The position numbers and the translations under genes are program-made. From an uncultured Clostridia bacterium (lineage in GTDB: Bacteria > Bacillota > Clostridia > Christensenellales > Pumilibacteraceae): a stretch of 43,809 nt of DNA. Positions 15,936 to 25,761 of the stretch are shown here, one piece after another; position 1 is the first letter of the stretch, and each line of letters starts with the position of its first letter. The notes under the pieces were generated by a model. The model saw only the letters and a program-made list of their open reading frames with translations. It was not told the origin of the DNA and did no database searches. The stretch covers positions 1 through 43,809 of the forward strand of contig CANQAE010000009.1 in the NCBI GenBank assembly GCA_947589465.1, written 5' to 3'.

Positions 15936-16731
15936 ATTTCGCCCGTCCTTTTTTGCGATTCCCTGGGGAGTGATAAGCGTGATCTTCGTCGTTTTCCCGC
16001 TTATACTCGTATTCGTATATGCCTTTATAGGCGAGGACGGAAACTTTACTTTCGAGAATTTCGCGGCTGTGTTCGGCGAAATTTCAAACCTTACATTACT
16101 GCTGAAAACGATAGGCATATCCCTGCTTACCACGGTGATATGTTTGCTTATAGCGTATCCCACGGCGCTTATACTTTCGTCGGCGCCGTTCAATAGGTAC
16201 GTCGTACTCGCGTTGCTGTTTATTATACCTATGTGGATGAACTTCGTTTTAAGGGTCATCGCAATGAGATCGCTGTTGTATATATTCGGCATAAACAACG
16301 GATTTTTTGCCACTATGATAGGTATGGTGTACGATTTCCTGCCGTTTATGTTGCTCCCGATATATACCGTGCTTACGAATATGGACAAGAGTTACAAGGA
16401 GGCTTCGTTCGACCTCGGCGCGAACGGCTTCGTAACGTTCTTTAAAGTGACGTTGCCGCTGTCGTTCGGCGGAATTATGAGCGGCATTACTATGGTGTTT
16501 ATGCCCGTCTTCTCCGCTTATGCTATAACGGGTATGCTGGGCGACGCAAAGACAAACGTTCTCGGCGGCAGAATTAACGCGTTTTTCTCCAATTCCAGCA
16601 CCTGGGGTGTAGGTTCGGCGTTGTCGTTTGTATTGCTCATCATTGTGTTCCTTACCATGATATTAAGCGAATTGCTGTCAAGACGCGCTCCCAAACAAAA
16701 ACAGACGACGAAAGGAGGGACGACAAAATGA
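15922..16731 (+). CDS. potB: Spermidine/putrescine ABC transporter, permease PotB
   Basis: This 269-residue inner-membrane permease has about six helices and the cytoplasmic coupling (EAA) loop near residues 155-175 (EASFDLGANGFVTFFKVTLP), which docks on the ATPase. The start is ATG 15922 inside potA, after GAGGAGG at 15903-15909; a TTG at 15901 overlaps that site and was not used. It forms the channel with PotC. Its stop overlaps potC by ATGA. Confidence 0.93.
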   Translation: MTKNKFRPSFFAIPWGVISVIFVVFPLILVFVYAFIGEDGNFTFENFAAVFGEISNLTLLLKTIGISLLTTVICLLIAYPTALILSSAPFNRYVVLALLFIIPMWMNFVLRVIAMRSLLYIFGINNGFFATMIGMVYDFLPFMLLPIYTVLTNMDKSYKEASFDLGANGFVTFFKVTLPLSFGGIMSGITMVFMPVFSAYAITGMLGDAKTNVLGGRINAFFSNSSTWGVGSALSFVLLIIVFLTMILSELLSRRAPKQKQTTKGGTTK

Positions 16732-17579
16732 ATAAGAACAAAGTTGCTTTGATATTCAAATGGGCTTTTCTTATCGTTATTCTCGCGCTCATTTATATGC
16801 CCATAATCCTCATTATCGTCTATTCGTTTTCTTCGTCGCGAAATATCGGCGGACAAGAAGGATTCGGCGAATTTACTTTTTCGCTTTTCGGTAGGCTGTT
16901 CGAAAACGAAGGCTTGATGCAGGCGACGGCGAATACGCTGATAATAGGACTTGTTTCGGCATTGCTCGCGACGATAATAGGCACATTGACTTCGGTCGGA
17001 CTTTACTATATGCGCAAGGGCAAAAAGACCTTCAACTTTGTTTCGCAGATCACCGTCGTCAATGCCGAAATAGTCACCGCGGTCGGATTTTTCCTTCTGT
17101 CGATATTCCTGCGTGACGTATTGCAATTGCCCGTGCAAAAGGGACTTGGTTGGCTAATCATAGCGCATACGGTCATAACCACCCCGTACGTTATTCTTAC
17201 CGTGAGTCCGCGACTCAATCAACTTAATCCCAACCTTTACGAGGCGGGACTCGACCTCGGCGCAGGTCCGATGCGAAGCCTCGTCACGGTCGTCATACCC
17301 CAACTTATAGGGGGGATGGTGTCCGGTTTTGCGCTTGCGTTTACGCTCAGCCTTGACGATTTCGTGGTGACAAACCTCAACAAAGGCACGTACGGAGTGA
17401 ATACGATATCCACATTCGTTTACGCTAACCTCAAAAGAGAACTTGCGCCCGAAATAAGAGCGCTCAGCACGATATTGTTCGTTGTCGTGCTCGTTATTTT
17501 GATCATATTCAATATCTTAAAACGCAACAAAGAAAAGAAAGCGGCAAAGCAAAGCGCCGCAAACGGGAGTGTAAAATGA
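16728..17579 (+). CDS. potC: Spermidine/putrescine ABC transporter, permease PotC
   Basis: This 283-residue permease is homologous to PotB, with six predicted helices and an EAA-type loop (EAGLDLGAGPMRSLVTVVIP). The motif LDDFVVT near residue 210 is typical of PotC. AAAGGAGG precedes the ATG, which overlaps the potB stop in ATGA. It ends with a Lys-rich cytoplasmic tail and overlaps potD by four bases. Confidence 0.94.
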   Translation: MNKNKVALIFKWAFLIVILALIYMPIILIIVYSFSSSRNIGGQEGFGEFTFSLFGRLFENEGLMQATANTLIIGLVSALLATIIGTLTSVGLYYMRKGKKTFNFVSQITVVNAEIVTAVGFFLLSIFLRDVLQLPVQKGLGWLIIAHTVITTPYVILTVSPRLNQLNPNLYEAGLDLGAGPMRSLVTVVIPQLIGGMVSGFALAFTLSLDDFVVTNLNKGTYGVNTISTFVYANLKRELAPEIRALSTILFVVVLVILIIFNILKRNKEKKAAKQSAANGSVK

Positions 17580-18883
17580 AAAAAATAGTTTCGTTGTTTT
17601 TATCTTTATTGCTTATATTTTCGATGGGCGCGCTTACGGGCTGCACAGGCGACGACATCGAAGAATTGAAAATGTATGTCCCCGGCGAATATATGGACGA
17701 GGAGATCTTCGAGGAATTCGAATCGTGGTATACCGAGCAGACGGGCAAAGAAATCAGAGTGGTTACTCCGACTACTTTCGATACGGTCGAGGACATTATG
17801 ACCGCCGTCGAACACGATCATGCCGATTTCGACCTGCTGTGTCCGTCCGATTACGCCGTGGAGCGACTCATTTCGAAGGACCTGCTTGTCAAAATCGACA
17901 AGGACCTTATTGTGAAAGCGGTCAAAAGCAGCGCGCCCGAAGATGAGCCCGATCTCTATGACGACGTGGAAAAATTCGAGGACCTCATAAACGACAATTA
18001 CGTCGAACTTGCGCGTATTTCGGACCCCAATCTCGAATATTCGGTGCCATATATGTACGGCACTTTCGGGCTTATGTATAACTACGAAATGACAGGCAAA
18101 CATATAGACAGTTGGTCGGCTATTTTTACCGACGAATACAAGTCGAAAAGCGCCAACAAAAGTTCGTTGCGCGAGGCTATGACTTCGGCGGCGATATGGT
18201 ACAATCGCGACGCGCTCAACGCGCTTACGGGCGACTCCGATGCTTTCCACGAGAAGTTGCAAAGCATTTTCGACGACTTCGACGACGAAACCCTCAAAGG
18301 CGCGACTTCCGTTCTTAAAGAAATGACCGAATATTCGGCGCTCTGGGGCGGAGAGGACCTCAAATTCAATATGGCGACAGAAACTTCGAATGTGGAGGTG
18401 GCGCTCATGTGGTCGTGCGACGCGGGCTATATCATGAACGAATATGAGGACGATGACGGTTACGAACACGAGGGCAACAGAGATCTTTGGTACGTTATAC
18501 CCAAAGAGGGCGGAAATATCTATCTCGATAACTTTGTCATTTCGAAGTACGCAAAAAACCCGACAGCGGCGAATTACTTTTTGGCGTTCCTTTGCCGCAA
18601 AGATATCGCGCTTTTGAACAGTGACTATGCCGGCGCGGTCAGTCCCGTCAAACTCGCTTACGACGAGTTGTACGAACTTAAAGAAAATCAATTGTGGCAT
18701 CCCGAAAATCTCGACGAGGAGGACATTATAGATTTTTCCGACGTGGACGAGGATTGGAAAGAGATGTATTTCGATATGCTGTTTCCTTCCGAAGAAACGC
18801 TTATGAGGTGCGGAACGATGCGCGATTACGGCGATAGGGATGGCGAAATAACCAAGGAATGGGTTTATGTTTACGTTAGGTAG
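17576..18883 (+). CDS. potD: Spermidine/putrescine ABC transporter, substrate-binding lipoprotein
   Basis: This 435-residue extracellular binding protein has a lipoprotein signal (MKKIVSLFLSLLLIFSMGAL) ending in the lipobox LTGC, so it is anchored by the lipidated cysteine. The mature protein is a two-domain periplasmic-binding fold; DLLCPSDYAVERLI and VPYMYGTFGLMYNYE match PotD. It is longer and more acidic than the usual 340-360 residues, with Asp/Glu-rich insertions. It delivers polyamines to PotBC. Preference for spermidine or putrescine cannot be judged. Confidence 0.92.
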   Translation: MKKIVSLFLSLLLIFSMGALTGCTGDDIEELKMYVPGEYMDEEIFEEFESWYTEQTGKEIRVVTPTTFDTVEDIMTAVEHDHADFDLLCPSDYAVERLISKDLLVKIDKDLIVKAVKSSAPEDEPDLYDDVEKFEDLINDNYVELARISDPNLEYSVPYMYGTFGLMYNYEMTGKHIDSWSAIFTDEYKSKSANKSSLREAMTSAAIWYNRDALNALTGDSDAFHEKLQSIFDDFDDETLKGATSVLKEMTEYSALWGGEDLKFNMATETSNVEVALMWSCDAGYIMNEYEDDDGYEHEGNRDLWYVIPKEGGNIYLDNFVISKYAKNPTAANYFLAFLCRKDIALLNSDYAGAVSPVKLAYDELYELKENQLWHPENLDEEDIIDFSDVDEDWKEMYFDMLFPSEETLMRCGTMRDYGDRDGEITKEWVYVYVR

Positions 18884-18889
18884 AAGGCA

Positions 18890-20710
18890 ATGGACGATCA
18901 TCATTTCGATTCTGTTATAATCGGCGCGGGACATGCGGGTATAGAAGCGGCGCTTGCTTTGGCGCGGCTGGGATTTAGGACGCTCGTTTTGTCGATAAGC
19001 CTCGATAATATTGGCTATCTCGCGTGCAATCCGAGCATAGGCGGGACGGCAAAGGGGCACCTCGTGTGCGAAGTGGACGCGCTCGGCGGCGAAATAGGAC
19101 GGGCGGCGGACGCGAACACATTGCAACTCCGTATGCTCAACCGCTCCAAAGGGCCCGCCGTTCAGTCGTTGCGAGCGCAAGTGGACAAATACGGCTACCA
19201 TAACTATATGAAAAAGACGCTCGAAGATACGCCGAATGTATTTTTGAAACAAGCCGAGGTCAAGAAGATTCTTGTTGAGGACGGCGTGGTCGTCGGCGTA
19301 GAAACGATGCAACAGGTCTTTTACGCAAAGACGGTGGTGGTGTGTTCGGGCGTTTACCTTAATTCGCAAGTAATTACCGGCACGGTGTCAGAGCCGAAAG
19401 GTCCGTCCTCGTTTATGCGCTCGCAATATCTATCCGATAGTTTGAGCGAACTTGGGTTCGTTTTGCGCAGATTCAAGACGGGAACGCCGGCGCGTATCAA
19501 ACGCGACAGCGTCGAACTCGACAAACTCGAAGTTCAGGAAGGCGAGGACGATCTTTACACTTTTTGCACGCTGTCGGAGGGAGTGAAAAATAAAATTAAT
19601 TGCTACCTGGGTTACACAAACGCGCATACTCATGAGATAATACGAGAGAATCTCGGCTTGACGGCGCGTTCGCTCGGACTCGTTACGGGTGCGGGCGCGA
19701 GATATTGCCCGTCGATAGAGGATAAGATAGTCAGGTTTGCAGACAAGGATAGGCATCAGTTCTTCCTCGAACCCGAAGGAGAGGGAACGCAGGAAATGTA
19801 CGTTCAGGGCATATCGACTTCGCTACCTGCCGATGTTCAACTCGAAGTTTATCGCAGTTTGGACGGATTCGGTAAAGTTCAGATAATGCGCGACGCGTAT
19901 GCGATAGAGTATGACTGCATAGACCCAACCGAACTATATCCCACGCTTATGTCGAAGCGAATCCCAGGGCTGTTCTTTGCGGGACAGATAAACGGCACGA
20001 GCGGATACGAGGAGGCGGCGGCTCAGGGCATAGTGGTGGGCATAAACGCGGCAATGCTCCTCGGCGGAAAAGAGCAGATCATTTTCGGGCGCGAAAATTC
20101 GTATATAGGCGTACTCATAGACGATCTCGTGACGAAGGGGACGGACGAGCCGTACCGAATGATGACGAGCAGAAGCGAATACAGGTTGTGTTTAAGGCAG
20201 GATAACGCCGACTTGCGGCTTACGCCCATTGCAATAGAGATAGGGCTTGCGAGCGAGGAGCGAAAACGACTTTTCGAGCGAAAGACTGCCGATATAGCCG
20301 TCGCCGAAAAGTCGCTTACGCGCAAGGTCGGAAGCAAAGCGCTCGAATTTCTCGGCGAGAACGCACCCGTAACTGTGGAGCAGTTCATAAAGCGAACGTC
20401 GCTTTCGCCGACCGAATTCAATATGCTCGACGACGCGTTCGACGGACTGTGTATTCCCGCGGTGAGGGACGTATTCATAAGGTGCAGATACGAGGGTTAT
20501 ATCGCAAGGCAGGAAAAGGCGCGCAAGGAACAGGCACGACTCGAAAACATGACTATCGGCATAGACGATTACTTTTCGATAAAGGGTCTGAGGACAGAAG
20601 CCGCCGAAAAATTGAACAAGATCAAGCCGCTTACGATAGGACAGGCTTCGAGGATAAGCGGGGTCAATCCCGCGGACATAAACGTTCTCATTCTGCATTT
20701 GGGGAAATAG
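18890..20710 (+). CDS. mnmG: tRNA uridine-5-carboxymethylaminomethyl modification enzyme MnmG
   Basis: This 606-residue FAD enzyme, with MnmE, installs the 5-carboxymethylaminomethyl group on U34 of certain tRNAs. It shows the FAD-binding motif [17 protein letters not shown] at the N-terminus, the [15 protein letters not shown] segment, the MRSQY and TGTPARI regions, and the C-terminal helical domain ending in [11 protein letters not shown]. It begins six bases after potD with an AAGG site, so it is probably transcribed with the pot operon, an unusual neighbour; mnmE and rsmG are the more common partners. Confidence 0.96.
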   Translation: MDDHHFDSVIIGAGHAGIEAALALARLGFRTLVLSISLDNIGYLACNPSIGGTAKGHLVCEVDALGGEIGRAADANTLQLRMLNRSKGPAVQSLRAQVDKYGYHNYMKKTLEDTPNVFLKQAEVKKILVEDGVVVGVETMQQVFYAKTVVVCSGVYLNSQVITGTVSEPKGPSSFMRSQYLSDSLSELGFVLRRFKTGTPARIKRDSVELDKLEVQEGEDDLYTFCTLSEGVKNKINCYLGYTNAHTHEIIRENLGLTARSLGLVTGAGARYCPSIEDKIVRFADKDRHQFFLEPEGEGTQEMYVQGISTSLPADVQLEVYRSLDGFGKVQIMRDAYAIEYDCIDPTELYPTLMSKRIPGLFFAGQINGTSGYEEAAAQGIVVGINAAMLLGGKEQIIFGRENSYIGVLIDDLVTKGTDEPYRMMTSRSEYRLCLRQDNADLRLTPIAIEIGLASEERKRLFERKTADIAVAEKSLTRKVGSKALEFLGENAPVTVEQFIKRTSLSPTEFNMLDDAFDGLCIPAVRDVFIRCRYEGYIARQEKARKEQARLENMTIGIDDYFSIKGLRTEAAEKLNKIKPLTIGQASRISGVNPADINVLILHLGK

Positions 20711-20740
20711 GCGGAAAATTCTTTGCGCAAAACTTCCGCC
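20710..20740 (+). other. Hairpin after mnmG without a T tract
   Basis: GGCGGAA (20710-20716) pairs with TTCCGCC (20734-20740); the loop contains the self-complementary TTTGCGCAAA. It lies just after the mnmG stop, but no T run follows on the plus strand, so termination here is doubtful. Confidence 0.4.
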
Positions 20741-20766
20741 GATCGCCGCCGTGCGTTTATTTTCGC

Positions 20767-20795
20767 TTGACTATGTTGCCGACATTTGGTATAAT
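20767..20795 (+). promoter_or_regulatory. Promoter of leuS
   Basis: TTGACT at 20767-20772 and TATAAT at 20790-20795 have a 17-base spacer. The leader of about 18 bases is too short for a T-box. Confidence 0.83.
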
Positions 20796-20819
20796 CGAAT
20801 AATCGAGTGAGGTTTATAT

Positions 20820-23225
20820 ATGGATTTCAAATCTGTCGAAAAGAAATGGAGAGATTTTTGGGAAAAGACGAAATTGAGTTCCTTCGACAAGGGTAATTTC
20901 GATAAAAAATATTATGTGCTCGAAATGTTTTCGTATCCTTCGGGCGCTAATTTGCATTTGGGGCATTGGTACAACTATGCGCTCAGCGACAGTTTTGCGA
21001 GGTTCAAGAAGATGCAGGGCTACAACGTCTTTCAGCCCATGGGCTTCGACGCGTTCGGGCTGCCTGCCGAGAACTATGCCATAAAGACAGGGATCCATCC
21101 CGAAGACAGCACAAAACAAAACATAGCCACCATGGAAGTTCAACTCAAAAACATGGGCGCGATGTTCGATTGGGACAGCGAACTTTACACTTGCTCGCCC
21201 GAATATTACAAGTGGACGCAATGGCTGTTTTTGCAACTTTACAAGCACGGGCTTGCGTACCAAAAGCAGTCGCCCGTCAATTGGTGTCCGTCGTGCAATA
21301 CCGTTATTGCCAACGAACAAGTAGTTGACGGCAAGTGCGAACGTTGTGATACCGAAATAGTGCGCAAAAATATGACGCAGTGGTTTTTAAAGATCACCGA
21401 TTACGCCGAGGAACTCATCAAAGGACTCGACAAACTCGATTGGCCCGAAAAAACAAAGACCATGCAACGCAATTGGATAGGCAGAAGCGAGGGCGGAGAA
21501 GTCGTTTTCCCCATAGGCGACGACAAAATTACGGTATTCACGACGCGCGCCGATACGCTTATGGGCGTGAGTTACGTAGTACTCGCTCCCGAACATCCTC
21601 TTGTGGATTCCATTACGACGGAAGATCGCAAGCAAGACGTTGCGGCGTATAAACTCGCGGCAAGCAAGGCGAGCGATATCGACAGACTGAGTACCGTGAA
21701 AGAAAAGACGGGCGTCTTTACCGGCGCTTATTGCACCCATCCCATAACGGGCAAAGATATTCCCGTCTGGATAGCCGACTATTGCCTTGCGACATACGGC
21801 ACGGGAGCGGTCATGGGCGTCCCCGCGCACGACACGCGCGACTACGAGTTCGCGAAGAAGTTCGGTTTGCCCATAACAAGAGTCATACGCGGCAAGGACT
21901 GCGAAGGAGAACTTCCGTTTACCGAACACGGTATAATGGTAAACAGCGGTTCGTTCGACGGGCTTACCACCGCGGAAGGCAAAAAAGCCGTTCTCGGTTT
22001 TTTGTCCGAACGCGGACTCGGCGGCGTAAAAGTAAATTACAGGTTGCGCGATTGGTCGGTTTCGCGACAACGCTATTGGGGTGCTCCCATACCCATTATT
22101 CACTGCGAGCATTGTGGTGCCGTGCCCGTACCCGAAAAGGACCTTCCCGTAAGGCTTCCTTACGACGTGAACTTTACGCCCGACGGACAGAGCCCGCTCA
22201 AAAAGTGCGACGAATTTATGAATACGGTTTGCCCGAAATGCGGCAGACCTGCATTGAGAGATCCCGATACGCTCGACACGTTCGTGTGTAGCAGTTGGTA
22301 CTATCTTAGATATCCCGACAGCAAAAACGCCGAACGTCCGTTCGATCCCGCGATAATAAACAAGATGCTCCCCGTAGACAAGTACGTCGGCGGCGCGGAA
22401 CACGCTTGTATGCACCTTTTGTATTCGCGTTTCATAACCAAGGCGCTTCGAGATATGGGATATCTTAATTTCGACGAGCCGTTTACTTCGCTCGTTCATC
22501 AGGGGCTTATTCTCGGCAGCGACGGCGAAAAAATGTCCAAGTCGAAGGGGAACGCCGTAAACGCCGACAATATCATAGACACGTACGGAAGCGACGCGCT
22601 GAGATTGTACCTTATGTTCGGCTTTTCGTTTGCGGAAGGCGGACCGTGGAACGACGACGGAATCAAGGCGATAAGCAAATTCCTCGACAGAGTGGAACGC
22701 GCCGTGGACACTGCGATCGCAAACAAGGGGAAGGATAGTAACGCGGCTCAGGCGAAAGAACTCGCATATGCTCTCAATTATTGCATAAAGAAAGTGCGCG
22801 AAGATATGGAAACCTTCTCGTTCAATACGGCGGTCGCGCGCATAATGGAACTCGTAAACGTCATGTATAGATGCGCCGAAAGCGGCGACGCTTACTTTGA
22901 TACTTGCGAAACGCTCATAAGGATAATGGCTCCGCTCGTGCCGCATTTTGCAGAAGAACTTCACGAGCGCATGGGATTCAAACCGAGTGTTTTCTCGTAC
23001 CCATACCCCGTCGTAGATGAATCCAAACTCGTGAAAGACGAGGTCGAGATCGCCGTGCAGATAAACAGCAAGATGCGAACGAAAATAATCGTTCCGACTT
23101 CGCTCGACGGCGACGAATTGACGAAATTCGTGCTCGCGGACGGCAAAGTATCTCCGCTTCTCGAAGGATGTTCGGTAAAGAAAGTTATTTGCATAAAGGG
23201 TAGATTGGTCAATATTATAATATGA
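20820..23225 (+). CDS. leuS: Leucine--tRNA ligase
   Basis: This 801-residue class I synthetase charges tRNA-Leu. It carries the HIGH signature as HLGHW (near residue 46), the CP1 editing domain (about residues 220-410, with [20 protein letters not shown]), Cys pairs of a zinc-binding insert ([20 protein letters not shown] and a second set in VCPKCGR), and KMSKSKGN near residue 570. The length is normal. GAGG lies nine bases before the ATG. The last four bases overlap trmL. Confidence 0.97.
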   Translation: MDFKSVEKKWRDFWEKTKLSSFDKGNFDKKYYVLEMFSYPSGANLHLGHWYNYALSDSFARFKKMQGYNVFQPMGFDAFGLPAENYAIKTGIHPEDSTKQNIATMEVQLKNMGAMFDWDSELYTCSPEYYKWTQWLFLQLYKHGLAYQKQSPVNWCPSCNTVIANEQVVDGKCERCDTEIVRKNMTQWFLKITDYAEELIKGLDKLDWPEKTKTMQRNWIGRSEGGEVVFPIGDDKITVFTTRADTLMGVSYVVLAPEHPLVDSITTEDRKQDVAAYKLAASKASDIDRLSTVKEKTGVFTGAYCTHPITGKDIPVWIADYCLATYGTGAVMGVPAHDTRDYEFAKKFGLPITRVIRGKDCEGELPFTEHGIMVNSGSFDGLTTAEGKKAVLGFLSERGLGGVKVNYRLRDWSVSRQRYWGAPIPIIHCEHCGAVPVPEKDLPVRLPYDVNFTPDGQSPLKKCDEFMNTVCPKCGRPALRDPDTLDTFVCSSWYYLRYPDSKNAERPFDPAIINKMLPVDKYVGGAEHACMHLLYSRFITKALRDMGYLNFDEPFTSLVHQGLILGSDGEKMSKSKGNAVNADNIIDTYGSDALRLYLMFGFSFAEGGPWNDDGIKAISKFLDRVERAVDTAIANKGKDSNAAQAKELAYALNYCIKKVREDMETFSFNTAVARIMELVNVMYRCAESGDAYFDTCETLIRIMAPLVPHFAEELHERMGFKPSVFSYPYPVVDESKLVKDEVEIAVQINSKMRTKIIVPTSLDGDELTKFVLADGKVSPLLEGCSVKKVICIKGRLVNIII

Positions 23226-23683
23226 TAAACGTTGTTTTGGTCGAACCCGAAATCCCGCAAAATACGGGCAATATAGCAAGGACGTGCGCTTGTACAGGCG
23301 CACGCCTTCATCTTGTAAAGCCATTCGGCTTCGAAATAAGCGACAGGACTTTGAAAAGGGCGGGACTCGACTATTGGGACAAGGTCGAAATTTTTTATTA
23401 CGACGATCTCGCCGACTTTTTCGAAAAGAACAGGGGCGGGACGTTCTTCTACCTGTCCACGAAAGCAAAGCGCATATATACCGACGTTTGCTTTCCCGAC
23501 GGGTGTTATTTGCTGTTCGGCAAGGAAACGAAAGGATTGCCCGAAAATTTGATTTTCGACAATCCCGACAACGCGATAAGGATACCCATGGGTGAAAATT
23601 TGCGCTCGCTCAATCTCGCCAATTCGGTCGCGATCGTACTCTACGACGCGCTCCGCCGCGAGGGATTCAAGGGTTTGCGCTGA
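23222..23683 (+). CDS. trmL: tRNA (cytidine/uridine-34-2'-O)-methyltransferase TrmL
   Basis: This 153-residue SPOUT-class enzyme methylates the 2'-O of the wobble base of tRNA-Leu isoacceptors using SAM. It shows motif 1 ([11 protein letters not shown]), motif 2 ([11 protein letters not shown]) and motif 3 ([20 protein letters not shown]) of the trefoil-knot fold. It starts in an ATGA overlap with leuS. The pairing is functionally apt, because TrmL modifies the tRNAs that LeuS charges. Its stop lies only three bases from the stop of the convergent yabQ. Confidence 0.93.
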   Translation: MINVVLVEPEIPQNTGNIARTCACTGARLHLVKPFGFEISDRTLKRAGLDYWDKVEIFYYDDLADFFEKNRGGTFFYLSTKAKRIYTDVCFPDGCYLLFGKETKGLPENLIFDNPDNAIRIPMGENLRSLNLANSVAIVLYDALRREGFKGLR

Positions 23684-23686
23684 CGG

Positions 23687-23941
23687 TCAAATGAAAATTG
23701 CCGTCACGGCGAATCCGAGCAGGGCGGCTATCAACATATACGGCATTGTTATTCCGTTGTTGAATATAAGTATCACGAGCATGAGGCTGCCCACGAGTAT
23801 TATGCCCCATATCACGTCGAGCAAAAAGGTGACCGCTTTGAATTTTACGCGGCGTTCGACGGCGCATACGCCCACATAGCCGAATCTGCCCAAGCCGCCT
23901 ATGCCGAAGCAGAACAGACAGAGCAAAAGTTCGCCTATCAT
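23687..23941 (-). CDS. yabQ: Spore cortex protein YabQ-like, four-helix membrane protein
   Basis: This 84-residue protein has three to four hydrophobic helices and the YabQ pattern: a Gly-rich first helix (GELLLCLFCFGIGGLGRFGY), a basic loop (ERRVKFK), then LLDVIWGIILVG, NNGITMPYMLIAALLGF. YabQ is a mother-cell membrane protein needed for spore cortex assembly in Bacillus. It starts by ATGA overlap with yabP, and that linkage strongly supports the call. It is shorter than Bacillus YabQ, which has extra C-terminal sequence. The assignment is by pattern and context, not by close similarity. Confidence 0.7.
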   Translation of the reverse strand: MIGELLLCLFCFGIGGLGRFGYVGVCAVERRVKFKAVTFLLDVIWGIILVGSLMLVILIFNNGITMPYMLIAALLGFAVTAIFI

Positions 23942-24204
23942 TTGAACAGCCTCTTGATGAACGGAATTTTCGGGGCTGAGTATTTTATGCAATCTATCTC
24001 GCCCTCGAAGCAAAGAATTCCGTCGTCGATATCGAATTTGCTTATTTTGAGTTTTTTGCCTGTTATTTCCAGACCGCCTTTGGACGAAACGGCGCTAATA
24101 AACGTTTCGTTGGACGAAATTACTTTTTCGACGCCGCACATTTTACATTCGGCGCGCTCGCTGACCTCGAACGAATGAGGTTTTTTTGTGGTTTCTTTTT
24201 CCAT
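23938..24204 (-). CDS. yabP: Sporulation protein YabP
   Basis: This 88-residue beta-rich protein matches the YabP/YqfC family: an HSF...ERAECKMCGVEKVISSNET segment, then GLEITGKKLKISKFDID and GILCFEGEIDCIKYS. YabP is made in the mother cell under sigma-E in Bacillus and is required for cortex formation. The ATG at 24204 follows CGGAG by eight bases. It lies 23 bases after dapB on the same strand and overlaps yabQ, so it appears to belong to the asd-dapA-dapB transcript; a private sigma-E promoter in 24205-24227 would have little room. Confidence 0.83.
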   Translation of the reverse strand: MEKETTKKPHSFEVSERAECKMCGVEKVISSNETFISAVSSKGGLEITGKKLKISKFDIDDGILCFEGEIDCIKYSAPKIPFIKRLFK

Positions 24205-24227
24205 AGCATTGTCTCCGTAAATTTATT

Positions 24228-24890
24228 TTATCTCTGCGAATGGAACAGGGATGGGTGCTTGTTTGACGTGAGAAAGTCGTCATACGAATATAATCCGTAC
24301 GGCTGATTTATAAGCCATCTTGCCGCCTTTATCGCGCCTTCCGCAAATAACTTTCGGTCGAGGGCGCAGTGCGTAAGCGTTATCGTTTCGTTTTCCAGCC
24401 CGAATATAACAGTGTGTTCGCCCACGACGCCGCCGAGCCGCAACGAATGGATCTCCTCCGCGCCCGAAGCGTTTTTCAGCATAAGCGCCGTTCCGGACGG
24501 CGAATCTTTCTTTTTTGCGTGATGCGTTTCGATTATTTCGCATTTTGCCACGCCTTTGAGAAATTCGCACAGTTTGAGCATGAGATTTATGCCTACGCTC
24601 ATATTGCCAGATTGAAGCACCGCGTGATGCTTCGAACATTCGACGATCATCGCCTGTTCTTTGGGCGATTGACCTGTGGTGGCAATGACGAGCGGACAAT
24701 TGAGTTTGTCTGCGAGCGCGACGACCTTTTCGGTTGCCGAGGCAGACGAAAAATCAATAATAACATCGGACGGCGCGTCGTCGATGCGCGTCGAATCGGC
24801 GCAACCCGAAATCACGAAATCGTCGGGGAGAGAACGGGCGAGAATTTGACCCATCTTGCCGCTTATTCCGAAAATAAATACTCTTATCAC
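24228..24890 (-). CDS. dapB: 4-hydroxy-tetrahydrodipicolinate reductase
   Basis: This 220-residue enzyme reduces hydroxytetrahydrodipicolinate with NAD(P)H in the diaminopimelate/lysine pathway. It shows the nucleotide loop GISGKMGQ near residue 8, VIIDFSS, ATTGQS and the catalytic segment EIIETHHAKKKDSPSGTA with the His-His and Lys residues of the active site. The start is GTG 24890, which overlaps the dapA stop as GTGA; the family N-terminus begins right there. It is slightly short compared with the usual 240-270 residues, which is common in Clostridia. Confidence 0.93.
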   Translation of the reverse strand: MIRVFIFGISGKMGQILARSLPDDFVISGCADSTRIDDAPSDVIIDFSSASATEKVVALADKLNCPLVIATTGQSPKEQAMIVECSKHHAVLQSGNMSVGINLMLKLCEFLKGVAKCEIIETHHAKKKDSPSGTALMLKNASGAEEIHSLRLGGVVGEHTVIFGLENETITLTHCALDRKLFAEGAIKAARWLINQPYGLYSYDDFLTSNKHPSLFHSQR

Positions 24891-25750
24891 AGTAATTTGA
24901 GTTCCTCCAAGGCTACCCTTAATTTGATTTTGTTTTGTTCGGTAAGTTCGGTCATTGGCAGGCGCGGCTTTCCTACGGGAATGTCGAGCATTTCGAGTGC
25001 CGCCCGAACGGGAATGGGATTTACCTCGCAAAAAAGCGCTTTTATGAGCGGAAGAAGTTTGAGTTGAAGCGCGCCGGCTTTGGCAAGATTGCCGCATAGC
25101 GCCATGGTCGTCATTCTGCTCACGAGCGACGGAGCGACGTTCGCCGCCACCGATATAACGCCCTTTGCGCCGAGGCACATTGCGGGAGCGGTCAACGCGT
25201 CGTCGCCGCTGTAAACGGTTATGCCGAAAGACAGACATTCGGCGATATGCGACATATTGCCGCTTGCTTCCTTTATCGCCGCTATGTTCGGCAGTTTTGC
25301 TATTTCGCGCATTGTGTCGGGAAGCAGGTCGAATCCCGTCCGCGCGGGGACGTTATATACTATAATGGGCGAAGAAACTCGCTCCGCAATGAAGCGATAA
25401 TGCTCGTACGCCCCCTGTTGCGTACACTTGTTGTAGAAGGGCGTGACTATGAGCAAGGCGTTTATTCCGTACTCTTGCGCCTTATCGCACACGCGCACCA
25501 CGTTTGCGGTGTCGTTTCCGCCCGCGCCGACGATGAGCGGGAGAGAGGAAAGCGAACGGACGTAGCGCAAGAAGTCGAATTTGAGTTTATCGTCGAGCGT
25601 ACTCGCTTCGCCCGTGCTGCCGAGCGCCACGAGAGCGTCTGCGCCGCCCTCGGTCACGCGTTTTATGAGTTTTTGCACAGACGAATAGATTATGCCGTCG
25701 CCGCTACAAGGGGTGACGAGAGCAACGGCGGTTCCGTTGAAAATATCCAT
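24887..25750 (-). CDS. dapA: 4-hydroxy-tetrahydrodipicolinate synthase
   Basis: This 287-residue TIM-barrel aldolase condenses pyruvate with aspartate semialdehyde. It shows GGADALVALGSTGEASTL, the catalytic tyrosine in YNVPARTG and the Schiff-base lysine in AIKEASGN. The product leads to diaminopimelate for peptidoglycan and to dipicolinate for spores. It lies 11 bases after asd, with AGGAGG in the gap, and overlaps dapB by four bases. Confidence 0.96.
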   Translation of the reverse strand: MDIFNGTAVALVTPCSGDGIIYSSVQKLIKRVTEGGADALVALGSTGEASTLDDKLKFDFLRYVRSLSSLPLIVGAGGNDTANVVRVCDKAQEYGINALLIVTPFYNKCTQQGAYEHYRFIAERVSSPIIVYNVPARTGFDLLPDTMREIAKLPNIAAIKEASGNMSHIAECLSFGITVYSGDDALTAPAMCLGAKGVISVAANVAPSLVSRMTTMALCGNLAKAGALQLKLLPLIKALFCEVNPIPVRAALEMLDIPVGKPRLPMTELTEQNKIKLRVALEELKLL

Positions 25751-25761
25751 TTTTTGCCTCC

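Noticed and set aside
14433..16388. A 651-codon open frame on the minus strand opposite potA and potB.
   Set aside because: It is antisense to two well-supported transporter genes and has no recognisable domain or ribosome binding site.
17606..19369. A 587-codon open frame on the minus strand opposite potD and mnmG.
   Set aside because: Antisense shadow; no start signal and no domain.
21387..23468. A 693-codon open frame on the minus strand opposite leuS.
   Set aside because: Shadow of leuS codon bias; leuS on the plus strand has all class I synthetase motifs.
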